NCBI GenBank assembly: GCA_031761405.1
Contig: JASEVX010000003.1
Coordinates: 61,057,965-61,121,964 of the forward strand
Direction: 5' to 3'
Length of the DNA: 64,000 nt
From: Serripes groenlandicus
Lineage: Eukaryota > Mollusca > Bivalvia > Cardiida > Cardiidae
Below are positions 12,241 through 23,909 of this stretch, in pieces (within the stretch, counting starts at the first letter, position 1; every line of letters starts with the position of its first letter). The notes under the pieces were generated by a model, which did no database searches, was not told the DNA's origin, and saw only the letters and a list, made by a program, of their open reading frames with translations. The translations under genes and the position numbers were made by a program.

Positions 12241-12337
12241 GACTGAGAGAGAGATATAGAGATACAGATAGAGCGACAGAGACAGAGAGACATATAGAGA
12301 CAGATAGACAGAGACAGAGACAGAGAGAGAAAGAGAC

Positions 12338-12369
<32 letters not shown>

Positions 12370-12374
12370 GAAAA
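12241..12374. repeat. GA/GACA-rich simple repeat
   Basis: A run of GAGA and GACAGA words. Long open frames through it (Ser/Leu-rich on the - strand) are artefacts of composition. Confidence 0.9.
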
Positions 12375-12742
12375 AGATAGAGAAGAACAGCAATGTTCAT
12401 AGATCAGTATCAAGCCGAGCCCGACGTGATAATTACAACGAGGTGCAAATTGTATGAGCTGTAGCTAAAATATGAAAATAATGATAATATGATGTTGTAA
12501 GGAGTTTAAATACATCTAGAATGTATATGAATTTAGGTATACTGATTAAATAGAGTTGAACTTGAAGACATTGTGGCAGAGTTGTAAATTCCTCGTTCTT
12601 AGCAATTTCTTCTGTTCTCACATTTTTCAGAAGTCGTCTGCTAAATCATTTCTATTTTAAGAAATAACTTTCTTATCTTCCGATATTTTTACAATTGACA
12701 AGGCGTATATAGTATCAATCAGGTACTATTCATAGATCTGTA

Positions 12743-12971
12743 TTAACCTTTTCTCGCATACAACAAATCTGAAGCAGACGACTTCTAAAACATAATGACA
12801 AAAGCATGAAAAATCCTCATAAATAAGGGTTTTATTATTTAAAAACAGTTAAAAGCATTCAGGCTAAAATGGAAGTTGATCGTTTTGATCAGTTTCTCAT
12901 GTTGTCATAGTGTTTCCAAAGTCGTTTGCAGAAGAGGCGTCAGAAAGCGCATTTATGTGAAACATGGTTAA
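12743..12971. mobile_element. piggyBac-like TTAA MITE
   Basis: Runs from TTAACC to TTAA, with the family's terminal words AAGCAGACGACTT on the left and GAGGCGTCAGAAAGCG on the right. Its right TTAA forms part of the target site of the palindromic element at 12974. Confidence 0.75.
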
Positions 12972-12973
12972 GC

Positions 12974-13561
12974 TACGGTGTTCCGTTAGGGCCATCGTAG
13001 TTTCGCGGTTTCGACCTAGGGTCGACAGTACGATAACGCGATGCGATAGTACGATAGCGCGATGCGAAAGTGCGAAAACGCGATGCGAAACTGCGAAAAC
13101 GCGATGCGAAACTGCGAGACCACGATGCGAGGAGGCGATATTAATATCGTACTTTCGCATCGCACTTTCGTACTATCGCATCGCGTTATCGTACTATCGA
13201 CCCTAGGTCGATATTAATATCGTACTTTCGCATCGCACTTTCGTACTATCGCATCGCGTTATCGTACTATCGACCTAGGGTCGATAGTACGATAACGCGA
13301 TGCGAAAGTACGATATTAATATCGACCTAGGGTCGATAGTATTATCGACCCTATGTCGATACTACGATAACGCGATGCGATAGTACGAAAGTGCGATGCG
13401 AAAGTACGATATTAATATCGCCTCTTCGCATCGTGGTCTCGCAGTTTCGCATCGCGTTTTTGCAGTTTCGCATCGCGTTTTCGCACTTTCGCATCGCGTT
13501 ATCGTACCGTCGACCCTAGGTCGAAACCGCGAAACAACGATGGCCCTAACGGAACACCGTA
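12974..13561. mobile_element. palindromic-satellite transposon 2 (588 bp)
   Basis: It is flanked by TTAAGC on both sides (12968-12973 and 13562-13567) and begins and ends with the inverted word TACGGTGTTCCGTTAGGGCC. Each arm passes through TCGACC-TAGG-GTCGA palindromes and reiterated GCGATGCGA / ACGATAACG / GTGCGAAA words. The CpG density is strikingly above the surrounding sequence. Frames rich in SHR or RCE/RCD codons on either strand come from the word repeats. It has no transposase. Confidence 0.87.
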
Positions 13562-13666
13562 TTAAGCCGACTCACGTGATAAATAAGCAGGTCAATTCAT
13601 TCATGAGATTGCCTGTTTTTGTTTTATGTCTACTGAAGATATCAAGATGTTCAATGTAGATATTTC

Positions 13667-13800
13667 TCGCGTGCGCGAGGTCACGGGTTTGATACCCAGC
13701 TTGGTCATACCAAATACTTAAAAAATGAAAGTAATAGCTACCCTCCTTTGCACTCAGGGTTGAGGGTTAGCAATACTCCTGACTGGCTCATTTATGCAGT
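13667..13800 (+). repeat. SINE fragment, family S2
   Basis: Contains the B-box-like GGTTTGATACCC, 'GGTCATACCAAATAC' and 'CTACCCTCCTTTGCACTCAG', colinear with the S2 copies at 25829 and 60380. The head is eroded. Confidence 0.6.
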
Positions 13801-13916
13801 TAGCTATGTCTCTGTTAATCGAAGCTGTATTTATTGGGGGCAAATATTTGAGACTCATAATTCACTACAAAAGTGATACATAATCAAAATTTTAGCCCAT
13901 TTCAGAGAGTATGATA

Positions 13917-14112
13917 TGACCCGTCCCGCGAGAAAACCAACATTGTGGATTCTGGTTAAATTATCGACTCGAACCAGCCTAATCATGCCGAGCTGTGGAT
14001 TTTCGGTTTCAGGAATCATTACCCTATACCTCTATCCCAAAGAGACGGAATGTGTCGGCTCGGATTAGCATACGAAGATACCATAATGCTGGTTTTCTCG
14101 TGGAACGGCTCA
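13917..14112. mobile_element. GAGCCGT-family hairpin MITE
   Basis: Ends CCGTCCCGCGAGAAAACC and TGGTTTTCTCGTGGAACGGC are inverted. The middle has the family block around GACGGAATGTGTCGG. Internally deleted relative to the 260-bp copies. Confidence 0.75.
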
Positions 14113-14878
14113 TATGTGCGCGATTACAAACGATCGAATATCTGGAGAGACGTTTGGGTTCATGAGTACAACGGATATAGATCATAATTGACATTTAAAA
14201 TTAAACGTTTATGATATAGGCATTTACTCAATGTGGTCTAATATTCTTTGGTACGATAGAAAAGAAATTGACAGAGATTTCCAGAGTTAATCTTTATTTA
14301 TTTTTATCTCCGTTTTTTTTTTTTCCATGGCAAATCGACAATCTGCATACTTTTTACTGGGTAATGCTATAGGACAGCATGTTATTCCCCGTATAAAGGT
14401 ACTTTATTTACTTGTAAGCATGTATTTAATTTCGTCTAATATACGAATGTTAATGTCAAATATACTGTATTGTAGGAAAGATGGTTGTATTTGAAAACTG
14501 CACTGTCAATACAGGGCTCTTATGGTCAGATCATATAGCTAAATATTGTTCTAGATTATGTTTAAAAGATTCGTACAGACATAGTCAGAGCGAAGTGTCG
14601 GAATAATGTTAGATTGTTTGCGGAAAGTATGGAGAAAACTCAGATGTCCTTGAATTGACAGTACTATATACGTTTATGTTGCATATTTATAGCGATGCTA
14701 GTTGTACGGCGCTCATCGGTTATGAGGTCTGTCTTCATACCCAAAGTAGGGATATTTTATTGAGTCTATAATTCTTAGGAGACCAAGAAGTGTTCCATGT
14801 GTAAGGTGCTTTGTGCACTGTACATAGTATTTACTGCCTTTCGTGATGTGGTTGATAGGCAAAGGGTTAAATGGTTAT
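14113..14878. other. intergenic, nothing recognised
   Basis: AT-rich sequence. I see no gene or repeat until the ATTGATTG tail of the next SINE. Confidence 0.5.
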
Positions 14879-15120
14879 TTGATTGATTGATTGAATGATT
14901 GATTGATTGATTGGGGTTTAACGTCGTTTCCACAATGTACAGTCATATCACGGCGGCCAGTTCACCTACTCATATGTTTCCTGGTACACAATATACTTTC
15001 CAAGCAACTGGCTGCTTTTCCCCATAGACTGTTAGCCCATTGGTGTATAACGAATGTCGCTTGTCACAGTGACTTTTGTTAATCGTAGGAAAGAATTTTG
15101 GCCGAGCTGGGATTCAAAAT
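14879..15120 (-). repeat. SINE, family S1
   Basis: Reverse orientation: an ATTGATTG tail, the body with 'TATCACGGCGGCCAGTTCAC' and 'CAAGCAACTGGCTGCTTTTC', and the start of a tRNA-like head (GGCCGAGCTGGGATTC), where it is truncated. Confidence 0.75.
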
Positions 15121-16045
15121 AAAAGGTTATTTTAAAATACTGATCTATGTAGTAATGTAACAAAAGGGTTATATAAAGTGGTTTTCAAGAGTATATATAA
15201 CAGTTTTGGAAAACTGCATCCCTTAAAAGTTGAATGGGTGCCTAGGAACGAAATATATGCTCAATTTATATATGGAGCAGGAATCTTTGGTTTTGAAAAC
15301 TTTAAATAAAGAATGATGGTTTGAAACAATGATTACCGTGGCAAATGGAGGAGGGAAAAACGTTTATAAGGGAGAGTAATGCGTTCATAAAATACATGAA
15401 CCGAGAGGTTGTTATCTCCCATGCCTTTCTTGTCGGATAAGCATTCCCGCTTATATCTTTTTGACTTGTTTATTTGCTGAAAGATGTGAACTGATATTTA
15501 TGTTAATGTATGTGTTAGTTAGCTAAGATAATATTCATAAATATATACGTGTTTTTTACATAAGGGTATATCAGATATAAGGTAAATAATTGCAAAATTA
15601 AGAATTGCTGGGTCTGTTGGCGGGAAAGGGTGTCTTCAGTACCAAAAGTTGTTACTAGATATTAAAGCCAGCAATAATTCTTCAACGTATAGGTACGAAA
15701 TATAATGACGGCGTAATTGGCCCGTTATCAATTAAGTTGGTGATCAAGTTACCTGCTCCATAAGCACGGTTCGTGTTATATGTCTTTCAGTTTTAATTAT
15801 ATCATATAGATAGCTTTTTTATAGTCAAGTCAAGTTATTCCAAAGCTTATTCGATTATAAACCTTTACTTTACAAAAATTGTTTGTGTCGCTTAAAAGAG
15901 GAGGATTGAAAAGTATAAGATTATACTATTGTATAACGTGTTTGCCTATTTAAATAGAGAATATTATATTTTCAGTCATAAAATTATCTGCATTTGTTCA
16001 TTTTTTTTGGATGTAATGAGTGTAGATATCCCTGTCCTTATATAT
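15121..16045. other. intergenic, nothing recognised
   Basis: AT-rich. No supported gene or repeat. Confidence 0.5.
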
Positions 16046-16220
16046 GAGAAAACCAACATGTGCATTCTGCGTAAACTATCGAACCGGATCAGCCTAAGCA
16101 TGCCGCGCAGGCTAATCAGGTAAAATACTTTTCACCTCAAGTGGTTTTTCTGTTTCAGGAATCATTACTTTATACCTTTATCTACCTAAGACGGAATGTG
16201 TCGACACAGATCAGCCTGTG
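16046..16220. mobile_element. GAGCCGT-family MITE, truncated
   Basis: Has GAGAAAACCAACATGTG, 'GATCAGCCTAAGCATGCCGC' and 'AAGACGGAATGTGTCG', then stops without the right terminus. Confidence 0.7.
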
Positions 16221-16707
16221 TGTTGGGGTTTAACTATTTAGCGTTGGAGTTCGGACCGACACAGTCGTGTTTAAGCTCCACTATTCGGAGAATACAAGAG
16301 CTATGGTACTCAACCTGGCGTCAGCGTCACACCTCGGTTAAGGTTTTGCATGCAAGTATATATATTACACCATAGCCCAGTTAATGTATTGCATTGCAAC
16401 TTCTTACAAAGTTTCCCAACCATCATACCTATGTAAATAAATTACTATGCCAACATAAAAGTCTTTTACTTACCCGGGTTAATTTTCTTTACTCTTGTAG
16501 ACTCGGGTATAAGTAAAACACCGAACGGTATAGTGTTTAAAACCCGATAAACCGGTTCCAATTTTCATCAACCAAGTTTTCCCCCATGTTGCCCGGACTG
16601 AAGTGTACTAGTGTTCGGATAAGTCACCCGATATTACATAGCCGAGTATGTCGTCTCTTGTTGAAGCGAAAGTCACTCGAGTCAATTCGGATCAACGTGT
16701 GTTGACT

Positions 16708-17185
16708 CGGTTTTTCAGTCATATCACGGCGACCAGTTCATGCTTTTCCTGGCTTTCTCATAGCAGTACTAACCCTTTACCTCATACGACAAGTCTGCAG
16801 CAGACGACTTTGAACATATTTTGTCAAAAAATAGAACATTTCTAAAATTGAATGGATAACCTATGACAACAAGTAGAAAACATTGTGGCAAAAGGAGAAA
16901 TTGCTCGTTTTGAAAAATTTCTGTTTTTGTCACTATTTTTCCGAAAAGCCGTCTGCTGCAGAGGTGTCAGAAAGCGTCTATATGAAGGAAAGGGCTAAAC
17001 ACTAGATACTTTCCAAGCAACTGGCTGCTTTTCCACATAAACTTTTAGCCAATTGGTTAAAGACGAATGAGTGACTCTTGTCAATCCTCGGAAAGAATGT
17101 TGGCCGAGCTGGGACTCGAACTCACAACCCCTGGAATGACAGACCGCGTCGCTACCGACTGAGCTACCGGGGCTCGGCTCAGCGT
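16708..17185 (-). repeat. SINE, family S1, split by a MITE
   Basis: The body (16708-16766) and the tRNA-like head with the remaining body (16999-17185) are separated by a TTAA-family MITE. The head shows the A-box-like GTAGCTCAGTCGGTAGCG and the B-box-like GAGTTCGAGTCCC on the - strand. Confidence 0.8.
16767..16998. mobile_element. piggyBac-like MITE nested in a SINE
   Basis: From CTAACCCTTTACCTCATACG to GGAAAGGGCTAA. The original TTAA sites are each changed to CTAA. It contains CAGCAGACGACTTTGAA and GTCTGCTGCAGAGGTGTCAG as inverted-repeat words. Confidence 0.8.
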
Positions 17186-17235
17186 TCTTTGTTATAGTGG
17201 AGTGTATTTGCAAGAGAAGAAAACAAATTACTTAA

Positions 17236-18217
17236 TTGACGCCGCGTGGAAGCGCGGCGTCAGTATGGGATAGGTTTTAATTTTGTACCATGGGGTGACG
17301 TAATCGAAAAGGGAGCAATCAACAAATAGTATTGTATAGAAAAACTCTGTAATATGTTTGAAAAAACAGCCTTTATGATTGAATAAATTGTATTAACTGA
17401 TTTAAAAACAACAAGATACAAAATATGTACATCTTTTACCGTTGTTACAAAACTTTAGACACATTTAAATTGTTTTTAATAACTGTTCCCCAACGAACTA
17501 GGCTAAGCTATTTTTATGAGTTGATTTACGGAGTTCATTAGGATACGCTATTTTAATTGTTTGGTTTACTGCTCTGAAGAGCTCAGAAAAAAAAATCGGG
17601 TGATGTTTTTTCCTATTTATTTCTGTTGTATTACTAAACTTAAAACGTTCCTCCCCATACAGTAGTTAATTCAGACCAATGTGTTCTTGCTATATGTTGA
17701 CTATACATGATAACCTTTTCTTTTAATTTCATAAATGCTTAATTTTGATATTAAATATCTTTAAACTTGTTAGAATTATTTGTATTTTTTGTTTATATTC
17801 TCTCGTTTTTTGTTATCATACTTCTGCTCAACTTGAAGGAGAATAGACTTCCCTCTCTCCTTCCAAACGGTAAACCAAATGGTTTGAAGACTTAACTTGT
17901 CATTTCACGACTAAACTTTACATGCTGAATATCACATATATCGTAGCATATAAAGTGTATAATCCCTACGTCAAAATGGGCTTTTTTTGCTCTTGATAAC
18001 ATTTTACTATAGACTATGGTATCCAGGTGAGCAATAAAGGAACATCTTGGACTTATTGTTTAAGATAAAGGTACATTTGGCCTTCTTGTTCAAAATATTT
18101 ACATCCTGTCCGTTTGCACAGGTTATTGACATGTATTGAACTGCATCTGCTTCCCTTTAAGTCATGCTTTAAAATCATGCGCGGCGTCTTTGATGCATAG
18201 CATCAAAATTCGTCTTG
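17236..18217. mobile_element. 982-bp element with 8-bp TSD (hAT-like size of duplication)
   Basis: Flanked by TTACTTAA at 17228-17235 and 18218-18225. It starts TTGACGCCGCG with a perfect GACGCCGCG/CGCGGCGTC hairpin (17238-17261) and ends AAAATTCGTCTTG. It carries no open frame and is therefore non-autonomous. Related copies are at 31250-31803 and, inverted, 32341-34641. The 8-bp duplication fits hAT elements; the ends do not form an obvious hAT TIR. Confidence 0.75.
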
Positions 18218-18225
18218 TTACTTAA

Positions 18226-19359
18226 CTTACATAGACATTCAAAGTTCTCCTCGGTAGGCAGTATAGTGGAGAACGTTTGTCATAGCATAAACGAATACAC
18301 ATATCGGAGATGTGTGCACGTTATCGCCGTGCGATGGCTGAGTATTTAAGACCGGTTTGACGGGTTTTGGTCAGTTATAGCAAGACTTCGAACAGTTAAC
18401 TACTCACTATCCGAATTCAGTATCAATACGAGGGTTTAATATATATTTCTGTATTTCACTGTGTTATGTGCTTGGAAGAATTGAATAAGGAATGGTTAAT
18501 ATGCGATTGGAATGCACAGGTTTCCAGAGTCTTTTCATAAAATGTTTTTATCTCTGCTTTTCCCCTGGGTTAGTCATATCGTAGTCATTATGTTTAAAGT
18601 TCTGAACAGACAACGGAACAATTTGATATTTATATAGTAGGCACAGATTGTAATTGCTTACTTCCTCTTGTGAATAAATCACTGTCTTGTCCATCCAATA
18701 GGTGTTTGCTTGTGTTTAGTAGAGTTAAGACCTTTTATTTCCAGAAATTAAGCCACGAGCCAAAAATGCAAATACAACAATATATTACAGACATACGGAC
18801 AGACATACTAACCATTACACGAGGTTTCATAGTAACACTTTGGTAGATTCATATACAATTTTCTACGTTTGAGTACAGCGAATAAGAAAAAAAAAAATCT
18901 CCTGTTTATAATGCAATAACCACCTGGTGGCGTTATACGCACGATTAATTCGTGCATATGATTAGAGAGGCATTAAGCTTTGGAGAACCGATGTGTTCAC
19001 TACGATTCAATTGATTGGTACATGTAACTTATACGAGAACGGTTCATGTTTTTCTATTTATGTCAGTACATTAGATGCATTAAGCAGATGTGTTTCACCT
19101 GCATAGAACGAATTTGTTTTGCAAGTATAAGAATATATGTATGTGTTAAACTGCTGACGGGTTTAAAAGTATTGAGGCACACTGTTAATTCATGTACGTT
19201 TCATGTATATATCGGTTTCCCCAAGTGCTTTCTCTATCGTGAGATTTTCAAATAACAATTTGAAATTGATATGATTGTTTTGTTATTTTCTAGAAAAGGT
19301 TATGATATTGTATTCCGGGAAATTAGTTTACAAACAATACTCAGTGAGTTTCTTTTATG
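18226..19359. other. intergenic, nothing recognised
   Basis: AT-rich sequence without a supported gene or repeat. Confidence 0.5.
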
Positions 19360-19750
19360 AGGGTTTATGCCTTTTTCAACATTATTTCAGTTATATCACA
19401 GAGACTGTTCACTTATTCATGATCCCTGGATTAACATACACCAGTGCGAGGCTAGACAAATCGAGGGCTTGGCGTGAAACGGTTGTAACTAAAATTGGTA
19501 TTTTTTTTACCAAGGTTAATCACCTCGCCATCAAGTCTTTATAAGCGTTAAATCATTTTTCTTTGTAAACAATTGAAATTTAGGTGCCATTGCTCGTTCT
19601 TAGCAATGGCAACTAAATTTTCATTGTTTACAAAGGGGTCAACATTTTCCCTAAACAAGGGTTTTCAAAATAGGTTTTTAGTTACAACCGTTTCACGCCA
19701 AGCCCTCAAAATGTGCCTTTTCGAAGGGCCTTCCATCATGACCGCAGTAA
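19360..19750 (-). repeat. SINE, family S3, split by a MITE
   Basis: Reverse-orientation S3 body (TTCAACATTATTTCAGTTAT, then TGATCCCTGG) continuing after the MITE with ATGTGCCTTTTCG. The break lies where intact copies read GGCTAGAAAATGTGCC. Confidence 0.75.
19462..19708. mobile_element. hairpin MITE with 4-bp TSD AAAT
   Basis: Inverted ends CGAGGGCTTGGCGTGAAACG and TTTCACGCCAAGCCCTCA, flanked by AAAT (19458-19461, 19709-19712). A sister copy is at 34791-34988. Inner arms repeat TTGTTTACAAAGGGGTCAA-like words. Confidence 0.85.
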
Positions 19751-19817
19751 TGTGTGGGTATTTTAATATAATGTATATAGAACTCTATAAATGTATTACC
19801 AACACAAAGCATAATTA

Positions 19818-20076
19818 AGCCGTTCCACGAGAAAACCAAATTATGAGCTCTGCGTAATGTATCGGTCCGGATCAGCCTGTGCAGGCCGCGCAGGCTAATC
19901 CGGACCGACATATTCTGTCTTAGGGTTATAAGGGTATATAGTAATGATTCCTTAAACAGAAAATCCACAGGAGGCGAAAAGTGTCTGTCCGGGTTTGCTT
20001 GTGCGGAATGCTTATGCTGATCCTGGTCGATACTTTTCGCAGAATCCACAATATTGGTTTTCTCGCGGAACGGCTC
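19818..20076. mobile_element. GAGCCGT-family hairpin MITE, near full length
   Basis: About 260 bp from AAGCCGTTCCACGAGAAAAC to TTTTCTCGCGGAACGGCTC. Two inner inverted blocks contain GGATCAGCCTGTGCAGG and GACAGAAT-type words. Confidence 0.85.
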
Positions 20077-20192
20077 TTAACAGTTATAAAAAGGGTAAAT
20101 AATAGATCATCAAATGAGACTGTTACGTCCTGGGACTGAAAGTTACGGTTCACTGCGTGCGATGACAACATGTAGTGTTAACGTATGAACGA

Positions 20193-20477
20193 CTTATTGA
20201 TTGATTGATTGGGGTTTAACGCCGTTTTTAACAATTTCTCAGTTATATCACGGCGGCCAGTTCACACCTACTCATGCATTTCCTGGTTTTCTCACCCCAG
20301 TACTCCACACAACAATCTTCCCAAGCAACTGGCTGCTTTTCTACATAGACTTAGCCCATTGGTGGAAGAGGAATGACGCATGTCGCATTGACTTTTGTCA
20401 ATCCTCGGAAAGAAAGTTGGCCGAGCCGGGATTCGAACTCACAACCCCGGGATTGACAGCCCGCGTCATTACCGACT
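20193..20477 (-). repeat. SINE, family S1, full length with 12-bp TSD
   Basis: Flanked by ACGTATGAACGA (20181-20192 and 20478-20489). In reverse it runs from the ATTGATTG tail through the body to the tRNA-like head (GGATTCGAACTCACAACCCC). The clean TSD marks a recent LINE-driven insertion. Confidence 0.9.
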
Positions 20478-20497
20478 ACGTATGAACGATCAAATAC

Positions 20498-20700
20498 AAT
20501 TTATTTATTTATTTATTTATTGGGGTTTAACGCCGCTTTCAACATTATTTCAGTTATATCACGGCGAAAGTTCACTTATTCATGATCACTGGGTAAACAA
20601 ACCAGTACTAGGCTAGAAAATGTGCCTTGCCCAAGGGCACTCCACCATGACCGTAGTGCCGCGACCGCGGATCGAACCCGGGACACTCGGTTTCCAAATA
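20498..20700 (-). repeat. SINE, family S3
   Basis: Reverse orientation: an ATTTATTTATTT tail, GGGGTTTAACGCCGCTTTC, TTCATGATCACTGG, and a B-box-like GGATCGAACCCGGGAC. Truncated in the tRNA-like head. Confidence 0.8.
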
Positions 20701-20894
20701 CAATTGAACCCGTGCTGAGGAAAAGGTACACGTTAGATTATGGGATCAGAGTAGATCCAGATCAGCCTGTTCATCCACAATATCAAGAAAAACACTCTAC
20801 ACATATTACTTACAAAAGCTTGATTGAAGATTCTGTCAACTTGTGTAGATTCTGAAAAATACTCAGCCGATCTGAACATACCCTGTACATTTGT

Positions 20895-21075
20895 TTAACC
20901 CTTTCATCGCCGAATTGTTTAAAGTAGACTCTTCCATGTTCAAACTCGGACGAAACTATTTTCATGTTATAGGATTTTTGGAATATCTTTGTAACTTACA
21001 GCCAAACAATGCAGATTTCAGGTGATACCAAAATAGACATATACGACTTTTGACAGCAATTGCAGCAATTAAGAT
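20895..21075. mobile_element. second TTAA MITE family, left half
   Basis: TTAACCCTTTCATCGCCGAA then AGTAGACTCTTCCATGTTCA. The matching right end (ATGGAAGAGTCTACTTT to GAGTTAA) appears at 22040-22102, so this may be one element opened by about 1 kb of insertions. Confidence 0.5.
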
Positions 21076-21091
21076 ATTTTGAAAGTAATAG

Positions 21092-21250
21092 CTTAATCCT
21101 TTCCCACATACAGACGCGTATTAGCGCCTCTGCAATAGACGGCTTTTGAAAACATTTAGGCAAAAGCAGAAATGAGTAATTCCTCCTTTTGCTACAATGT
21201 TTTAAACTCTATCCAATAATTAAACGTTCATTGATTTAGATTTTATATAT
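21092..21250. mobile_element. piggyBac-like MITE, truncated
   Basis: Left end TTAATCCTTTCCCACATACA, the centre with CAAAAGCAGAAATGAGTAAT and CTCCTTTTGCTACAATGTTT. The right end is missing. Confidence 0.7.
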
Positions 21251-21351
21251 GTTATTTTTGGTGATGTCAATGTCATCTACGTTCACATGTGTCGTATGTG
21301 TGAAAGGGGAAATCACGCGATTCTTGGTAACATCCCCTTGGATAAGGCAAT

Positions 21352-21509
21352 ATTATACAATTATGGACTTTTCAGCTGTTATACATGATGTGATATGCAC
21401 CAAAAAATCATTAATGACCGAGGCGATAGCCGAGGTCAATAATGACTTTTTGGTACATATCAACATCATGTATAACAGCTGAAAAGCCCATAACTGTTTT
21501 ATTGTATAA
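21352..21509. repeat. hairpin MITE-like inverted repeat
   Basis: Arms CTTTTCAGCTGTTATACATG and CATGTATAACAGCTGAAAAG are exact inverted copies, followed inward by further matches to a short loop around CCGAGGCGATAGCCGAGG. Outer TTATACAAT and ATTGTATAA also pair. Confidence 0.85.
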
Positions 21510-22039
21510 CCCTCAATTTATCATATCGTTTTGATATTTATCAACTTAAAAGAAAACAGAGGACCACTCAAGGAACATTTCTGTTGTATGTTGTATTTCT
21601 GTCATAACAGTACGTTTTTGACAGTCTAAAACGCGCGTCTAAAATGTTGGTAAAGCACGTGCATGACGTCATTTAAAAAGAAATACGTCACCGGAATGAC
21701 CACTCGGACGTTTCCGTGGTCATTCGGAACGCGCCTCGGAAAATTCCGTAGCGTACGGATAAAGGCGAAGGATATTAATAGGCGGCTCGTGGGATTCCCC
21801 GGTCTTCCCCTGTTACTATTTATAAAACTGGTCAATATCAGAAAAAAACAGGTCAATATCGCTAGATATTTTTTCTAAAAAATTACTTTTTAGCCAATAA
21901 AAAGGCGTCTATTTATAGGTTATATAATAACGAGGTTTATGCAAACAATACTGATTCAGTAACGAGCTGTCTCAGCTGAAATCAGCATTGTTTGCCTTTT
22001 AGTTATCAAAATAGTCCAAAATTGAATTATATGAGAAAT

Positions 22040-22102
22040 GGAGACATCCGATTTTGAACATGGAAGAGTCTACTTTAAACAATTCGGCGCTGAAAGAGTT
22101 AA
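22040..22102. mobile_element. second TTAA MITE family, right half
   Basis: Right terminus ending TCGGCGCTGAAAGAGTTAA. Mirrors the left end at 20895. Confidence 0.5.
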
Positions 22103-22269
22103 AAAAAATAATTGAACGATCATAAGCTTTCATATACGAACATGTATAGATAAAATTCGCATGTGCTTTCATTATTAAAACATGAAATAAGCAGGGTGGG
22201 CCGACCAGTCGTGAAATGTCAACAATAACAATAACATAATAGGACGACAAGCTTGAGTACTCCGAATAG

Positions 22270-22500
22270 CTTTCCCTCATTCCCTCATATAGACGCTTTC
22301 TGACGCCTCTGCAGCAGACGGCTTTTTGAAAACATGACGACAAAAGAAGAAATTGCTCTAAACAAGCAATTTCTCCTTTTGTTTACCTTGTTTTCAACTC
22401 GATTCAATTATTGTACTTTCATTAAAAGGGAGTATCCAATTAGTTTAGGGTGTGCTTTAAAAGTCTTATGTTGCAGATTTGTTGTGTGAGGGAAAGGGTA
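22270..22500. mobile_element. piggyBac-like MITE
   Basis: CCCTCATATAGACGCTTTCT at the left, GTGTGAGGGAAAGGGTA at the right, with a central GAAATTGCT/AGCAATTTC hairpin. The flanking TTAA sites are degraded. Confidence 0.75.
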
Positions 22501-22565
22501 GCTTTAATTACAGAATGTCTATGTTAAATGCTGACTATAACGCTTTTGATAATATAATGCAACCA

Positions 22566-22624
22566 TTTTAGAACATGCAAATAACACCTCATCTAGAGCT
22601 TTGAATATGTTGCATGTTCTAAAA
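22566..22624. repeat. short perfect inverted repeat
   Basis: TTTTAGAACATGCAA and its exact complement TTGCATGTTCTAAAA are separated by 29 bp. Confidence 0.85.
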
Positions 22625-22656
22625 TCATTATTTGACCGTATAACCCTATGTTGTGG

Positions 22657-22700
22657 GTACTCATAAGAATCGTATCATTGAGACGATTCTTTTGAGTAAC
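22657..22700. repeat. short hairpin
   Basis: GTACTCATAAGAATCGT pairs almost fully with ACGATTCTTTTGAGTAAC around a 9-base loop. Confidence 0.8.
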
Positions 22701-22917
22701 ACACATAATAAGGTTTAGCTGGATGATAAGGGAGATATTTTGGGGGGAAAGGCGGTATACGCCTCCTTATCTGGACCTCTGAATTATAACTTCAGTGTAA
22801 TGTATAAAGGGGAATGAATGACCATGACCGCCCTGTCTTCTATTCAAATCGACCATGCGCGGGTTCTTGTTCCTCAAGTTACCCACATCGGATTGTTATT
22901 CTTATTAATGACTATGT

Positions 22918-23148
22918 GCCGTTCCACGATAAAAACCACCAGTATGGACTTTGCAGTCCGCGCAGGCCCACCCAGGACGACACATTCCGTCTCAGGGGAA
23001 TAGAGGTATAGTTTTATGATTCATGAAACAGAAAATCCACAGGAGGCGAAAAGTGTCTCTCTTGGTTAGCTTGCGCGGCATGCTTAGGATGATCCGGTTC
23101 GATACTTTACACATAGTCCACAATGTTGGTTTCCGCGTGGAACGGGTC
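22918..23148. mobile_element. GAGCCGT-family hairpin MITE, decayed
   Basis: GCCGTTCCACGATAAAAACC at the left and TTCCGCGTGGAACGGGTC at the right. Contains AGGAGGCGAAAAGTGTCTC. Confidence 0.75.
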
Positions 23149-23909
23149 AATTTATATTTATAAAAATGCCCTTTTCATACAGCCATACTGTATCATTCAC
23201 TTCACCCTTCTTCAAACTAGCCTTACTCTATACGATTTTCTTCGATACTTAATACAGTAAAATAATGTTTCAGATATGGTTATATGGTATACATGTGCTT
23301 TTGGAAATCACAATTAATTCACCAATTCTGTTTGATATATATGTTCACTGAGAAGCAATCTTTAAAAACTAAATTTTAATCTTTATGTCCTTCTTTTTAT
23401 TTCGTTTCAAGCAAGATGGACATATCTGGATTTAAACCCTAGAATGTATTAGTATTAACCTGTGTGTCTTGTTCCATGTATATAGAACAAGATAAACAGT
23501 GGTTCATGTATTAGGCCTTCACTTTAAGGTCGTGCTACATTGTATGTTGGTTTTCGTGTTTTTTTCTCATTGCCTTATGACATACATTATTACAATAAAC
23601 AAAAATCATTAATGTTCTCATGTGTGTTACTCATGTTTGCTACTCAAGTGTGTTAATCATATTCATTATAATCAAGATATTAATATATTTTACGAATCAT
23701 TCTTATTGTTCATCAAATGTTATATGTTATATATTTAAAAATAATGATTTGCATGTACTGTCATGTTTAACATGTTTGATTTATTGTATAGTGTTGTCAT
23801 GTTTGTTTTTGTTGTAACGTTGCCACAGGGTCTTTGAAATTCTGGTTATATGAACAAAATTAAACAGATTTATACATAAGTGATGATTAGCTAAATATTG
23901 CACCAGGCA
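23149..23909. other. intergenic, nothing recognised
   Basis: AT-rich sequence without a supported gene or repeat. Confidence 0.5.

Noticed and set aside
12897..13659. SHRVFAVSHRVFALSHR-type repeat peptides on both strands
   Set aside because: They arise from the GCGATGCGA word repeats of palindromic element 2, are mirror images of each other, and carry no gene signals.
16985..17185. Functional tRNA gene(s) suggested by A and B boxes
   Set aside because: Here and at 20400, 24372, 47853, 55788 and 60380 the tRNA-like part is followed by a shared SINE body and tail, with imperfect acceptor stems.
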